DNA of 64,000 nt. It comes from Nymphaea colorata. Lineage: Eukaryota; Streptophyta; Magnoliopsida; Nymphaeales; Nymphaeaceae. The notes beneath the pieces are model-generated. The model did no database searches, had not been told where the DNA came from, and worked only from the letters and a program-made list of their open reading frames with translations. The DNA is taken from NCBI RefSeq assembly GCF_008831285.2, contig NC_045143.1:23374302-23438301 (forward strand). The letters run 5' to 3'. Numbering within the stretch: position 1 is the stretch's first letter; every line of letters starts with the position of its first letter. Both the position numbers and the translations under genes were made by a program. Below are positions 48,501-54,100 of the stretch, in pieces.

Positions 48501-50938
48501 TGAAGGAAGGAATATGAGCAAGTTTTACGAGCCTTTTTTTAGGGAGAGATGGCTGGATTGTGGGCAGTCCAAGGTGGGGACGGATCTCCTATGACCACCT
48601 TCGCTGGATTTTCCCAGCCAAGGATGGCAAGTTTGAAGATTGAACACAGGCATGGGAAAGAAGGAAGGAGGAAGAAGAAAATGCAACTAAGACGATGGTG
48701 CCGTACCCATGTGACATAGGACGACACACTGGGAAGAGAGGGAACATTGGTGTGACGAGAAGAGGTGGTAAGGAATAAGAGTTTGTAGGATTCTTGGACG
48801 CCAGTCCATGAATAAATAAAGGGTCTATAGGGCTTTCAAGCATCTTAAGTCTAGCTAGGTCTTGGATCTGGGCCATGCTTTAGTTCCAATTTACTCCAAA
48901 AACCTCATAATTCCTTGATTCAAATTCAATTCTGCTGAAACTCGTACCATGAATTCCTGGAGATAAATGTGCACAAATGTGGATTTTAAACATTTATTCA
49001 ACAAAAATCATGAATGTAATTATGTGAAATAGGCCTGGTTCTAGGTCATACATTTTTTCACTGTTGCCAATTTTGTGGCCCTCCTAGAACCCCAACTTGG
49101 ACCTTATCAAGATCCACTACCTAGTGCTTTTGACTACATAGGTCATGCACGAATTTCTCTACCTGAGGCTGACAGCTTTTCTCGACAGATGGGACTAATT
49201 TTCCTTTTTTGATGCCTTGATCATATGGAACCCTGAGGTAGGTATTGAGAGCTTTGGCTGGTCATCGTCTTTAGACGCAACTGCGAAGCACAGCTATATA
49301 TTTTAAGTTGTCCATTTTTTTGGTATGAAACTGATGCCAAAACTTATTGTTCTCACTTTTCCTTGTTCAGGTGACGGTTGACCCAGATATAAAAGCAGCA
49401 TGCCTTCAGGTTCTGTTTACAGCTGTTTATCATTTCAAAGCTGTAGTTCTTCCTTATTCTACAGACTTTTTCAGGATTTCAATGATATGCCTGAGAAAAG
49501 GAACAAACAAGGTATTCTCCCAGTGTGCAACTGCCAGATTTCAGGAATATTTTCATGTTCTTTTCCCCATTCTTTATGGCTTTTCTGGTGAATTGCGATA
49601 TTGCCATGGGTATAGCTGTTTCACCAATTGATAGAACTACCAATTGGTAGCACTATTTATATAAGTTGTTACCTATTTAATCATACCAACAAGTTTTAGC
49701 TTCTTTTCTTGGGGCTTGCAAAATGAAAGGCAGTGGCATGTACTGTCTCCACTAATTATTTAGGTTCACAAAATACATAAACTCATACAGCTTGCAAATG
49801 AGAAAACATAAACCTGAACCAGGGCCAAAGTGTATAAATCACAAAATCCATCTGCAGGTCAAGTGACTTCTATCTGAAGTGGGCATGAATTGATCTATAT
49901 AAGTATATGTAAATGAGAATTACCTAATATAGGTTTTGAATTGCTAGTACTAGCAACCAAATTTAGGAAAAAAAGACACTAAATTTTGGATGAGGTTTCA
50001 TTTTGTGAAAAATGAGATAAAAGCCTCTCCTTGTGAAGAGCCCAAGAATTTTGGGTTTTCATTGGAAAGATTGTAAATCCATTTCAGAAAAGGAACCTGG
50101 TTATTGAAAAGAGCTTATGTTGGCCACGTCATTCATTTAAAGTTTGGTCCGTTAGTGTATAAATGGGTAGCAATATACACGTAAAACAAGTATATAAAAA
50201 AATTACAATTATTTCGAGACAACCTACATACAGCTATATCTGTATCATATCAGAATATAGAATGTGTATGAAAGATGACTCCCAACAATATCACTCCGAC
50301 ATTGTTTGAATTAATGATGTGTTCCCTGTCTCTCTGTTCCTCTTCGGAGAACCTAAATCCATATGAAGATGCATATGTTGCAATTCAAATGGGAAAGATA
50401 CGCAAGAGCAAGGACTACTGTGGAAGAAAAATGCCAGTGCCACTCAGGTAGATGGTTTACTGTAGCAGGGTATACATTTGAAATGTAGTACTATTATACT
50501 TAATTTTTTATTTTGTGTCTGAAATCTACTTGGAATACTATTCGGCTGAATAGGGGATTTTCTCGCAAATAAAAGATGGGTCACGTTTGGTGATTTTTAA
50601 AAGTTCAATTGATCGGGCGTACTTCATCTGATTATCAGCTGCTTACAATTTTCACAGTAATGGTGAATTTTGATTTCGTAATTTTGTGTATCCATGATGA
50701 ATTTTTCAACTGACTGCATACCTGTGGGCACCAGGAACGAATTGCAGGTGCCAAGTTACTGTTATCCCTCATGGCTGGTGAAGATGTGGTGGTGGATAAT
50801 ATATCGGGAAGTCTATGGGAAGCCAAGTCTCTGCTGGAAAGTATTTCAATGATGGATGCATCATCAGAGGTAAGACGGTTATGTGAGAAACTACTGTCCT
50901 GTATCACTTCCCCTTTGGAATTCCCCATTCTCCCCTAG
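3262..50938 (+). CDS. Plant ARM/HEAT-repeat protein, C-terminal half (13 exons)
   Basis: Spliced gene: exons 3262-3344, 3475-3560, 3814-3869, 7499-7662, 8900-9090, 18056-18098, 18171-18243, 29130-29231, 29340-29433, 29538-29669, 29810-30084, 49371-49511 and 50735-50938 (TAG). All internal introns are GT-AG and every junction keeps phase, giving 547 residues. The product is alpha-helical and Leu/Ala-rich, with helix-pair patterns such as [18 protein letters not shown] (about 215-231), [14 protein letters not shown] and the terminal [12 protein letters not shown]. It matches my recollection of the uncharacterised Arabidopsis ARM-repeat superfamily protein encoded by AT3G57570, including intron positions around the DED-C-FL motif; this is memory, not a search. 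Such repeats are protein-binding scaffolds; no catalytic motif or membrane segment is seen, and the molecular role is unknown. The start is not in the visible part: the first exon is open at its 5' end. Confidence 0.85.
3870..4256. other. ARM gene intron 3, left part
   Basis: Ordinary T-rich intron sequence from the exon 3 donor to the target duplication of the solo LTR. No gene, repeat or element recognised. Confidence 0.6.
4262..7318. mobile_element. Solo LTR, 3.06 kb, probable Ty3/gypsy (copy 1)
   Basis: Begins TGTCACACCCC and ends TGTTACA. It is flanked by the exact 5-bp duplication GTTTA (4257-4261 and 7319-7323). No internal domain, primer site or second LTR is present, so it is the product of LTR-LTR recombination. 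The long LTR and its terminal sequence recall Del/Tekay-type plant chromoviruses, but that lineage is an inference. It contains a near-duplicated block around 4720-5060 and, at its 3' end (6830-7250), a purine-rich stretch that creates long spurious frames on both strands. It sits in intron 3 of the ARM gene. Confidence 0.85.
7499..9090 (+). CDS. ARM-repeat gene exons 4-5
   Basis: Exon 7499-7662 encodes [20 protein letters not shown] and a helix pair ending LHMCSQ. Exon 8900-9090 continues through [20 protein letters not shown] and ends ...GKYD plus one base. Intron 4 (7663-8899) holds no recognisable element beyond a short (TG)n and a T run. The exon 5 donor (GTACGTG) is spliced over 9.0 kb to 18056. 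Confidence 0.85.
7663..8899. other. ARM gene intron 4
   Basis: T-rich intron. It contains only a (TG)n/T-run microsatellite at about 7750-7770 and no recognisable mobile element. Confidence 0.6.
9294..9576 (+). repeat. 5' LTR of copia A
   Basis: 283-bp LTR, TG...CA, followed directly by the tRNA-Met primer site. It carries a TTTATATT TATA-like motif at about 9400 and a CT-rich tail expected for LTR promoters. Confidence 0.93.
9893..13402 (+). pseudogene. Copia A gag-pol, broken
   Basis: Starts at the ATG at 9893 ([10 protein letters not shown]). A TGA at 10214-10216 interrupts gag at codon 108 and the same frame resumes to 11722. Domains in order: gag; CCHC knuckle [14 protein letters not shown] (10643-10684); protease VDSGATHH (about 10950); integrase zinc region H..H..C..C (11358-11460) and the first part of the catalytic core (HSDVWG). 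Just past 11690 the integrase core is lost and the frame jumps into the reverse transcriptase leader (11673-12413 frame). RT has a small deletion/frameshift near 12340-12410; YVDD lies at 12428-12439. RNase H ([14 protein letters not shown]) runs to the stop at 13402. It cannot make active integrase. Confidence 0.92.
13397..13682 (+). repeat. 3' LTR of copia A
   Basis: 286-bp LTR nearly identical to the left one, preceded by the polypurine tract at 13384-13396. Confidence 0.93.
13688..14092. other. ARM gene intron 5 between copia A and copia B
   Basis: About 400 bp of A-rich intron sequence between two retrotransposons. Contains TTTTGCAG near 13720 with an in-frame stop soon after; no exon is supported. 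Confidence 0.5.
14203..14686. mobile_element. Solo LTR of the copia D family inside copia B's LTR
   Basis: TGTAAATCAGGCCC...ATTCTAACA matches the LTR at 38048-38521 along its length. It splits copia B's left LTR; the intact right LTR shows the unsplit target CCAACAAGTATA. A CAACA repeat flanks it but overlaps the terminal CA, so the duplication is ambiguous by 2 bp. It contains a (TA)n tract near 14590. Confidence 0.8.
14774..15827 (-). pseudogene. Copia B pol remnant
   Basis: Minus-strand pieces: protease region 15827-15480 ([13 protein letters not shown]); then a short GAG-pre-integrase piece ([14 protein letters not shown]) fused in frame, at about 15230, to RNase H ([18 protein letters not shown]). 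RNase H continues at 15085-14774 ([31 protein letters not shown]). Integrase core and all of RT are missing, so an internal deletion joined the two halves. Confidence 0.85.
16465..16660 (-). repeat. TRIM-family solo LTR, minus strand
   Basis: Complement begins TGTAACATCCTGAAAATTTA and contains GGATCTTCAAGGGTT and CCAGGGGCCCGAGC, matching the TRIM LTRs at 1348-1819. It lies in the leader region of copia B. No flanking duplication was recognised. Confidence 0.6.
17044..17098. repeat. hAT II MITE end fragment
   Basis: TGTTACATGGGAATGGGTAT and ATTATTTTAAAAAAAC match, in inverted orientation, the right end of the intact MITE at 45200-45655. Only about 55 bp remain. Confidence 0.45.
17106..17455. 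repeat. Foldback: 75-bp inverted arms with AT/TG loop
   Basis: Arm 1 (17106-17180) and arm 2 (17381-17455) are reverse complements over 75 bp with only a few mismatches, from TGCTGCAGTCACATAT at one end to CCTATGATTCT at the other. The 200-bp loop holds (TA)n at about 17249-17279, (TG)n at about 17280-17317, and a third direct partial copy of arm 1 at about 17319-17367. RNA across it could form a long hairpin. Confidence 0.85.
18056..18243 (+). CDS. ARM-repeat gene exons 6-7
   Basis: Exon 6 (18056-18098, only 43 bp) starts after ATGTTGCAG and reads [15 protein letters not shown] in the frame demanded by the one-base overhang of exon 5. Exon 7 (18171-18243) reads [20 protein letters not shown] and ends in phase 0. 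This is the best conserved part of the protein. A more upstream acceptor at 17967 would also give an open frame but breaks phase with exon 5. Confidence 0.8.
18244..18824. other. ARM gene intron 7, left part
   Basis: Intron sequence before the LINE target site. It contains a TATC/TGTATG microsatellite (about 18535-18600) and a T-run; no element recognised. Confidence 0.5.
18860..19060 (+). pseudogene. LINE ORF2 fragment
   Basis: About 45 codons of the conserved region after the reverse transcriptase of plant LINEs, running to a TAG near 18985; weaker similarity continues past it. No RT catalytic motif is present in this truncated copy. Confidence 0.55.
19160..20984 (-). pseudogene. Copia E integrase and RT remnant
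   Basis: Integrase 20984-20251 carries the second Asp (CDGGEFTS) and the Glu ([10 protein letters not shown]), then VVFDE. A 223-bp MITE (20020-20242) splits the linker. RT pieces follow: [20 protein letters not shown] (19754-), [11 protein letters not shown] (19542-) and [12 protein letters not shown]...YVDD (19426-), in different frames. Confidence 0.85.
20020..20242. mobile_element. GC-capped MITE (hAT type), copy 1
   Basis: Exact 8-bp duplication ATGAAGAT (20012-20019 and 20243-20250). Ends TAAGGGTGGGCATCGGGC and complement TAAGCTTGGGCGTCGGGC; the centre is almost pure A/T. No coding. The 8-bp duplication and size support an hAT-derived MITE. Confidence 0.85.
21194..22742 (-). pseudogene. 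Copia E gag-protease-preintegrase
   Basis: ATG at 22742 (MDHNQNSN) leads into a gag start with two stops and a frameshift near 22490. A 425-codon open frame follows (22471-21194). It holds the gag core ([15 protein letters not shown]), CCHC knuckle [14 protein letters not shown], protease [12 protein letters not shown], and the preintegrase region ending in WHGRLAH. It is closely related to copia H at 62445. Confidence 0.88.
22760..23010. repeat. Degenerate 20-bp-class minisatellite in copia E leader
   Basis: More than ten imperfect copies of GATTAGGGCAGAAATTTGGG and variants (GGAGATT, GGCAGAAATT, CCACGGCAGAGATT). They lie between the primer site and gag of copia E, and spacing varies. Confidence 0.7.
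23359..25611 (-). pseudogene. Copia F protease-integrase-RT, broken
   Basis: Protease/preintegrase (25611-25000) is riddled with stops. Integrase 24930-24406 has [16 protein letters not shown], the second Asp ([10 protein letters not shown]) and [14 protein letters not shown] linker follows ([17 protein letters not shown]). RT 23709-23359 carries [24 protein letters not shown] and [11 protein letters not shown], ending at the copia E junction before YVDD. Confidence 0.85.
25951..26607 (-). pseudogene. Copia F gag
   Basis: ATG at 26607 ([16 protein letters not shown]) opens 219 codons. UBN2-type gag features: [62 protein letters not shown]. After the stop the homology continues in other frames to a degenerate CCHC knuckle near 25830-25870. 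The same gag family is in copia C (35484). Confidence 0.88.
27884..29129. other. ARM gene intron 7, right part
   Basis: Intron after the LINE. Holds an hAT II MITE end fragment at about 28218-28280 and unique sequence up to the exon 8 acceptor. No gene recognised. Confidence 0.5.
28218..28280. repeat. hAT II MITE end fragment
   Basis: TTTTTTGAGAAT, then CCGTACCCATACC and ATGTGACATGGC, resembles the right end of the MITE at 45200-45655 (TTTTTTGAAAAT...CCGTACCTATGTGACATAG). No left end nearby. Confidence 0.45.
29130..30084 (+). CDS. ARM-repeat gene exons 8-11
   Basis: Exons 29130-29231, 29340-29433, 29538-29669 and 29810-30084 are separated by short introns of about 105-140 bp. They encode [20 protein letters not shown], a basic [17 protein letters not shown] stretch, [16 protein letters not shown], a Ser-rich linker and the helix-rich [20 protein letters not shown]. 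This compact cluster sits between two introns of 10.9 and 19.3 kb. Exon 11 is the longest visible exon (275 bp). Confidence 0.88.
30085..31474. other. ARM gene intron 11, left part
   Basis: T-rich intron. Open frames such as the one at 30743-31096 show no recognisable domain and no splice support. No element identified. Confidence 0.5.
31480..31707 (+). repeat. 5' LTR of copia C
   Basis: 228 bp, TG...CA. The primer site TGGTATC that follows is cut by the gypsy solo LTR and continues, after its duplicated GTATC, as ATAGCC at 34884. Confidence 0.9.
31715..34878. mobile_element. Solo LTR, probable Ty3/gypsy (copy 2)
   Basis: Starts TGTCACACCCC and ends GTTACA; the exact duplication GTATC lies at 31710-31714 and 34879-34883. 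It is collinear with the LTR at 4262-7318 and contains one later hAT insertion (about 33076-33747). Parts corresponding to about 5850-6380 of copy 1 are missing beside that insertion. It landed inside the primer-binding site of copia C. Confidence 0.88.
33076..33747. mobile_element. Non-autonomous hAT I element, copy 1
   Basis: Both ends are packed with GTATCG/CGATAC motifs (about 33076-33140 and 33645-33735); the right end closes as GATAACATTG, the complement of the family terminus CAATGTTATC. The middle is AT-rich without coding. The left end is approximate because it grades into the host LTR. Confidence 0.65.
35484..36252 (+). pseudogene. Copia C gag, broken
   Basis: ATG at 35484 ([13 protein letters not shown]) leads through [17 protein letters not shown] and [17 protein letters not shown], then shifts frame (stop at 35910). 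Gag resumes at about 35920 ([20 protein letters not shown]) and ends with an Arg/Gly-rich stretch ([15 protein letters not shown]) where the hAT element enters. Confidence 0.85.
36255..37022. mobile_element. Non-autonomous hAT I element, copy 2 (in copia C gag)
   Basis: Termini CAATGTTGTAAAAAGCGTAT and complement CAGCGTTGTACGTATCG. Imperfect 8-bp duplication CTTTAATA (36247-36254) / CTTCAATG (37023-37030), 6 of 8 matching. Dense CGTATCG/CGATACG arrays lie at both ends. The right junction restores gag exactly at the zinc knuckle. Confidence 0.82.
37023..38047 (+). pseudogene. Copia C zinc knuckle, protease, integrase start
   Basis: CCHC knuckle [14 protein letters not shown] begins at about 37029. 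The protease region (37238-37426) reads [12 protein letters not shown]: the catalytic D-S-G is changed to D-Y-G. Preintegrase and integrase follow in shifting frames ([34 protein letters not shown], then [20 protein letters not shown]) until copia D's LTR at 38048. Confidence 0.82.
38516..39008 (-). pseudogene. Copia D RNase H
   Basis: Reads [20 protein letters not shown], a stop, then [40 protein letters not shown] and [11 protein letters not shown], ending EGGC next to the purine tract. The conserved SSAEAEYR motif has become SSIEAKYR. Confidence 0.85.
39009..39890 (+). mobile_element. hAT I element fragment with BED-finger ORF
   Basis: Begins CAATATTATTTGTATTGTAT, the same terminus as the elements at 33.7 and 36.3 kb, followed by CGTATCG/CGATACG motifs to about 39150. 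It then carries a BED zinc-finger ORF on the + strand. The right side is truncated: from about 39890 the sequence is copia D on the other strand. Confidence 0.72.
39459..39905 (+). pseudogene. BED zinc-finger N-terminus of hAT I transposase
   Basis: ATG at 39459 ([17 protein letters not shown]). The BED finger has W, CNYC, then H and H ([10 protein letters not shown]) within residues 7-45; this DNA-binding fold occurs in many hAT transposases. An acidic stretch ([16 protein letters not shown]) and a basic KRRG follow. The frame ends in antisense copia D (SRGVI), so the catalytic domain is absent. Confidence 0.75.
39891..40966 (-). pseudogene. Copia D gag and protease start
   Basis: ATG at 40966 ([20 protein letters not shown]), a stop, then GLVDGSK and the gag core at 40745-40455 ([20 protein letters not shown]). 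CCHC knuckle [14 protein letters not shown] lies at about 40145-40190. Then [19 protein letters not shown] and, at about 39930-39900, [12 protein letters not shown]. This is a protease start with DSG changed to DSS, right where the hAT piece begins. Confidence 0.85.
41392..44525 (+). mobile_element. hAT II element with decayed transposase, 3' end lost
   Basis: The left terminus CTGTAACACGGGTACTCC matches the MITE termini at 45200 and 57850. The subterminal block (41480-41560: ACGGTCAACG, CGTATCC, CAAAGTTGACC) matches the MITE interior at 45310-45390. A transposase gene follows (42292-44523). The right end, its TIR and any duplication are missing because the sequence passes directly into copia C pol just after the stop codon. 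Confidence 0.82.
42292..44523 (+). pseudogene. hAT II transposase, frameshifted
   Basis: ATG at 42292 ([14 protein letters not shown]). BED finger: [22 protein letters not shown]. After a shift near 42590 the DUF659/RNase-H-like core reads [20 protein letters not shown] (first Asp), [10 protein letters not shown] (second Asp) and the CxxH pair [14 protein letters not shown]. Shifts or stops occur near 43420, 43787 (TAG) and 44070. The hAT dimerisation region carries [20 protein letters not shown] (catalytic Glu) and [15 protein letters not shown] final exon after TTGCAG (about 44384-44523) supplies an acidic tail, with a TAG at its start. Several breaks make it non-functional. Confidence 0.88.
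44526..45199 (+). pseudogene. Copia C integrase end and RT start
   Basis: Starts abruptly with [17 protein letters not shown], the usual integrase C-terminal region, so the catalytic core between 38047 and here is gone. The proline-rich linker and [20 protein letters not shown] (44689-45090) follow, then in another frame [13 protein letters not shown] up to the MITE. Confidence 0.82.
45200..45655. mobile_element. hAT II-family MITE in copia C RT
   Basis: Exact 8-bp duplication AACTTAGA (45192-45199 and 45656-45663). Termini CTTTGTCACATGGGTAC and complement CTATGTCACATAGGTAC. The interior shares the ACGGTCAACG...GACCGTATCC block with hAT II at 41392 and has a (TA)n tract at about 45545-45592. 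Removal restores copia [18 protein letters not shown]. Confidence 0.93.
45664..47032 (+). pseudogene. Copia C RT and RNase H
   Basis: [22 protein letters not shown], then [17 protein letters not shown] at 45819-46112, with the active site YVDN (46085-46096) instead of YVDD. Several stops follow (46090-46445). RNase H has [19 protein letters not shown], then [20 protein letters not shown] and [10 protein letters not shown], ending at 47032. Confidence 0.85.
47040..47251 (+). repeat. 3' LTR of copia C
   Basis: 212 bp, preceded by the purine tract GAGAGGGAG and by the end of RNase H. Confidence 0.9.
47257..49370. other. ARM gene intron 11, right part
   Basis: About 2.1 kb of A-rich intron with no recognisable gene. 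At 48701-48719 CCGTACCCATGTGACATAG is identical in style to an hAT II MITE right end, but no left end is seen. Confidence 0.5.
48701..48719. repeat. hAT II MITE terminus fragment
   Basis: CCGTACCCATGTGACATAG matches the family terminus; isolated remnant. Confidence 0.4.
49371..50938 (+). CDS. ARM-repeat gene exons 12-13 and stop codon
   Basis: Exon 12 (49371-49511) reads [20 protein letters not shown] after TTGTTCAG and ends ...RKGTNK in phase 0. Exon 13 (50735-50938) continues [20 protein letters not shown] and [20 protein letters not shown], and stops with TAG at 50936-50938. A possible GTAAGA donor at 50870 is ignored, because read-through gives a conserved-looking C-terminus. Intron 12 is 1.2 kb. 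Confidence 0.85.
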
Positions 50939-51737
50939 AGACGAGCACGGTTGCAGATAATAGAATATAGAAAAGTCATTGGACTGCACAGTTTATGTAA
51001 TTTACTTCTAATTTGAAAAAAACAAGAGAAAGTTAATGTATAATATTAATTCCTTTCTAAATTAGGAACAAAATAATGTTATCTATAGATGATCATTACC
51101 GGAAGTTGCTCTCCTAACAAAGTACGTATTTATGGGCAAGGGGGGGTAGACGTCACTTGCAAAACTTCAGATCATTCATTCTAATGCTCTCTAGCTATTA
51201 ATGTTCCAGTTATCAATAATGAAAACAAAGGATTTAGTGCTGAGCTGTCTACTGTTAATAGGGCTTGAAAACCTAATGACTTTGACTAGACTCCTTGTCA
51301 AAGTATCACCGATTAATTTACAAAAGTTACATGAAGGTCCATAATATTTAACAATGGGTAGAAATCAACTGGTGATAATTATCGGATTTCCAATCTACCG
51401 TCGTATAAATATTCCTTTCAACGACCTGGACTCGGCTGACTTGGTCTAAACTCAGATAGCTTGGCCTGGTCATCCATGAAGTTATGTAAATTCATTTTAC
51501 TATTTTGTGTTAGGATGATGGCCACGTCCTTCAGTTGAGCAGGCCAGTTTTTAAGCATTGATTTTACATGAGTGGGAAACCCTATTAATTCTTCATTACT
51601 ATCCCTCAACTAGCGTAAGAAATAACAAAGTACCCAAATTTTCGAGCTGGGATTCGTTGTTCCAATGGAAAATGTATCCATGTTGATTACTCGATGCCAA
51701 AGCATTTGACATTGTCATAGAAGCCCCGACTGCATCG

Positions 51738-51990
51738 CAACTAGCGCAGGTCAGTCAGTAGCCAGTAGGTGGCTGGTCCTTGGTTTGAGTCCTTGGTTTG
51801 AGTGGCAAAAATTTCTTTTGTCAATGGAGAAAAGGTGATACATAAGCTGAAGTGTAGTATAAGTTTCAAGCTTTGGACCTTGGATGGTTAGGAAAGGAGG
51901 GGTGTTTCCGCTCTCATATGGGGGGTGATAAGATGAAATACTCCTACTATTCATTTCAGACAACATCCTACTATTCATTTCAGACAACAT
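51738..51990 (+). mobile_element. SINE-like sequence
   Basis: TAGCGCAGGTCAG (A-box-like, about 51742) and GGTTTGAGTCC (B-box-like, 51782-51792) occur about 40 bp apart, as in tRNA-derived plant SINEs of the Au type. GGTTTGAGTCCTTGGTTTGAGT is an 11-12 bp repeat. No target duplication or clear tail was found, so this is tentative. Confidence 0.35.
51942..51989. repeat. Perfect 24-bp tandem duplication
   Basis: Two adjacent identical units starting TCCTACTATTCATTTCAG and ending ACAACA (51942-51965 and 51966-51989). Confidence 0.85.
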
Positions 51991-52713
51991 TGTTATAAAA
52001 AAAAGATAGACCAGTAAAAATATGAGTGGTCACTTATATTTAGGGTGCAAAAACATTTGTTGGTTGCTTAGCTATTGGATTGGTGTTAAGTGTACTCGGT
52101 ACCTTTTTCAATGTAGTTGACTAATATAGTTTTTAGAGGTTCGAAAACATCTCAAAAATGTTAAGAGATCTGACAACATCCTTGACTATATAGCAAAACT
52201 CGGATGTTGTTTCAACACGAAGAAACCACCCTTGGACATATGAACTGATTTACATTCACTCCATGTGCAAAAAGGATTAAGATTGTTAGAGGGTGGTGCA
52301 GACGAAATTTGAAGTTTGGAACTGCCCTCATATTTGACATTTAAGCCAGCCATGGCAATTGACAAACCATTGTATATTATGGTTTCCGATCATTCCAAAT
52401 GATGGGTAAGAAGCCGACAACAAGGCAAATTCAGAAACAAATCTCTCTCTCTCTTTGTCTCTCTCTTCTCAACTAAAATTATGGGAAGAGCAGTTAGGCT
52501 CCTCATAGTTACTCAAAGCTTTTTACACTTTATGAATGAACTTCAAGTCTACTTCTCTTTTCAATTAATTGCAGGTAGCATACTTTGATGAACTTGAAAG
52601 ATAATAATGCTTTATTCTGCTAAGTCAATTATAGCATATTAGTATCATTAAGCATTTATATGTGCCACTTCGTTTCTCCCTCACATCATAAAATTTCTTT
52701 GTTTAGTGATAAC

Positions 52714-53305
52714 TGTCACACCCCGACCTTTTTAACCCCCATTTTTTTTATACAAAACGTTGAAATGCGACGACACAATAATTGAAATAGAGCTATGCAA
52801 ATCAAAATGGCAATGAGTCAAAACATTCAATTATGTGACAAAATCAGTTCATACAAAATGACTTCACATTTATCAATGACACACATGACAAAAATGCTTC
52901 TAAAACCAAGGCATCGATGTCTAACAAAAATAAAACGTCAATGAAATCAAAAAATGATGTGTTGGTACGACTATAGACCCAAAATCTCCTTAGTAGAATG
53001 TGAGCGGAGCCATCTTATCAACCTACTACCTCAAGTCCACCAAAAACCTAAAAAATATAAACAATAGAAGGTTTAGCTTTCAGAATATGACAAAAACCCA
53101 GATAAATCTATAATCATTTTAGGTAAGAGCTTAAATCTGGAGTATAATATACAAAGAACGTAACCACTATAATATTATTATACATGCATGCAGTCACATA
53201 ACTTGTCTTGGTATTGTTTAACATATTCCACGATATATAGAGAATGCTCAACGGGCACATCAAATTCATACACATTCACTTCATTCACATTGATAAATGG
53301 GCAAA
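52714..53305. repeat. Truncated copy of the gypsy-type LTR (copy 3)
   Basis: Begins TGTCACACCCCGACC and follows copies at 4262 and 31715 (AAACGTTGAAATGCGACGAC, later CATATGACAAAA-type and AAGGTTTAGC blocks) for about 590 bp. Similarity then fades. No right end or duplication. Confidence 0.65.
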
Positions 53306-53857
53306 CAGTCTTTACTCCCAATAAGCACTTGTGTGTCTATCAATCAAGACACGGCTCCTTGCTTTAGATTCATTAACTCTGGACACTTTTAATAGTGGAT
53401 GAGGGAAATACTCTTTCATGAATTCTTTGAGTGGTGACCAATGAATCCTTTTTACTATTTGAAATTGTGAGTGACAAAATTGATATTCTAATGGTTAGAG
53501 GCACCTGCAATATTTGGAAGATCCTCTCTACATTATGCACCTACCCCTCTACATCCTCAGCCTTCTTCATTCCCATTAACAGAGAAAGTCTACCATAAAC
53601 ATATTGTTAGTGATTCTGCCTTCTCTAATTTGTTGACCATGCAATTTTGTGCCGTCATTTTGGCAGTTGCCTGCATCTCTAGCATATGATTGGTATCCTC
53701 CACTTGCACTTTTACCATATCAATCTAATTTAAAGAGATAAGCAAATAACAACCAAGGTTTTGCCACCATGTGACAGGATCTTGAGAAGGGCCTTTATGA
53801 GGAGACATCTGATGGATATTCACCATATATAAAGCTCATGGGCACCTGGATCAAAAT

Positions 53858-54092
53858 TTGGGGTGGGCATCGGGCCGGGCTGGGCCGGTGAGCCCAGCCC
53901 GGGCCCGATAGCCCGGGTCTCGGCCTGGCCCGGCCCATAAATATATATTATTAAAACAAAAAAAATAAAAATAAATATTTTTTTATTCTTAACGGGCTAA
54001 ACAGGCCGAGCCAGGCTGACCCGGGCCGGCGTATCGGGCCCGGGCCAGGTTTTTCCCGGCCCGGCGGCAGCTCGGCCCGATGCCCACCCTTA
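53858..54092. mobile_element. GC-capped MITE (hAT type), copy 2
   Basis: Exact 8-bp duplication ATCAAAAT (53850-53857 and 54093-54100). Ends TTGGGGTGGGCATCGGGC and complement TAAGGGTGGGCATCGGGC; GC-rich caps around an A/T core, as at 20020-20242. Confidence 0.88.
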
Positions 54093-54100
54093 ATCAAAAT

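Larger units (their letters stand above)
50939..52713. other. Intergenic region after the ARM gene
   Basis: 3' flank of the ARM gene and intergenic DNA. Contains a SINE-like element and a 24-bp tandem duplication. No open reading frame with a recognisable product. Confidence 0.5.

Noticed and set aside
50350-50447. Candidate extra ARM exon reading [20 protein letters not shown]
   Set aside because: It ends in phase 2 while exon 13 needs phase 0; exon 12 joins exon 13 directly in phase with continuous ARM homology.
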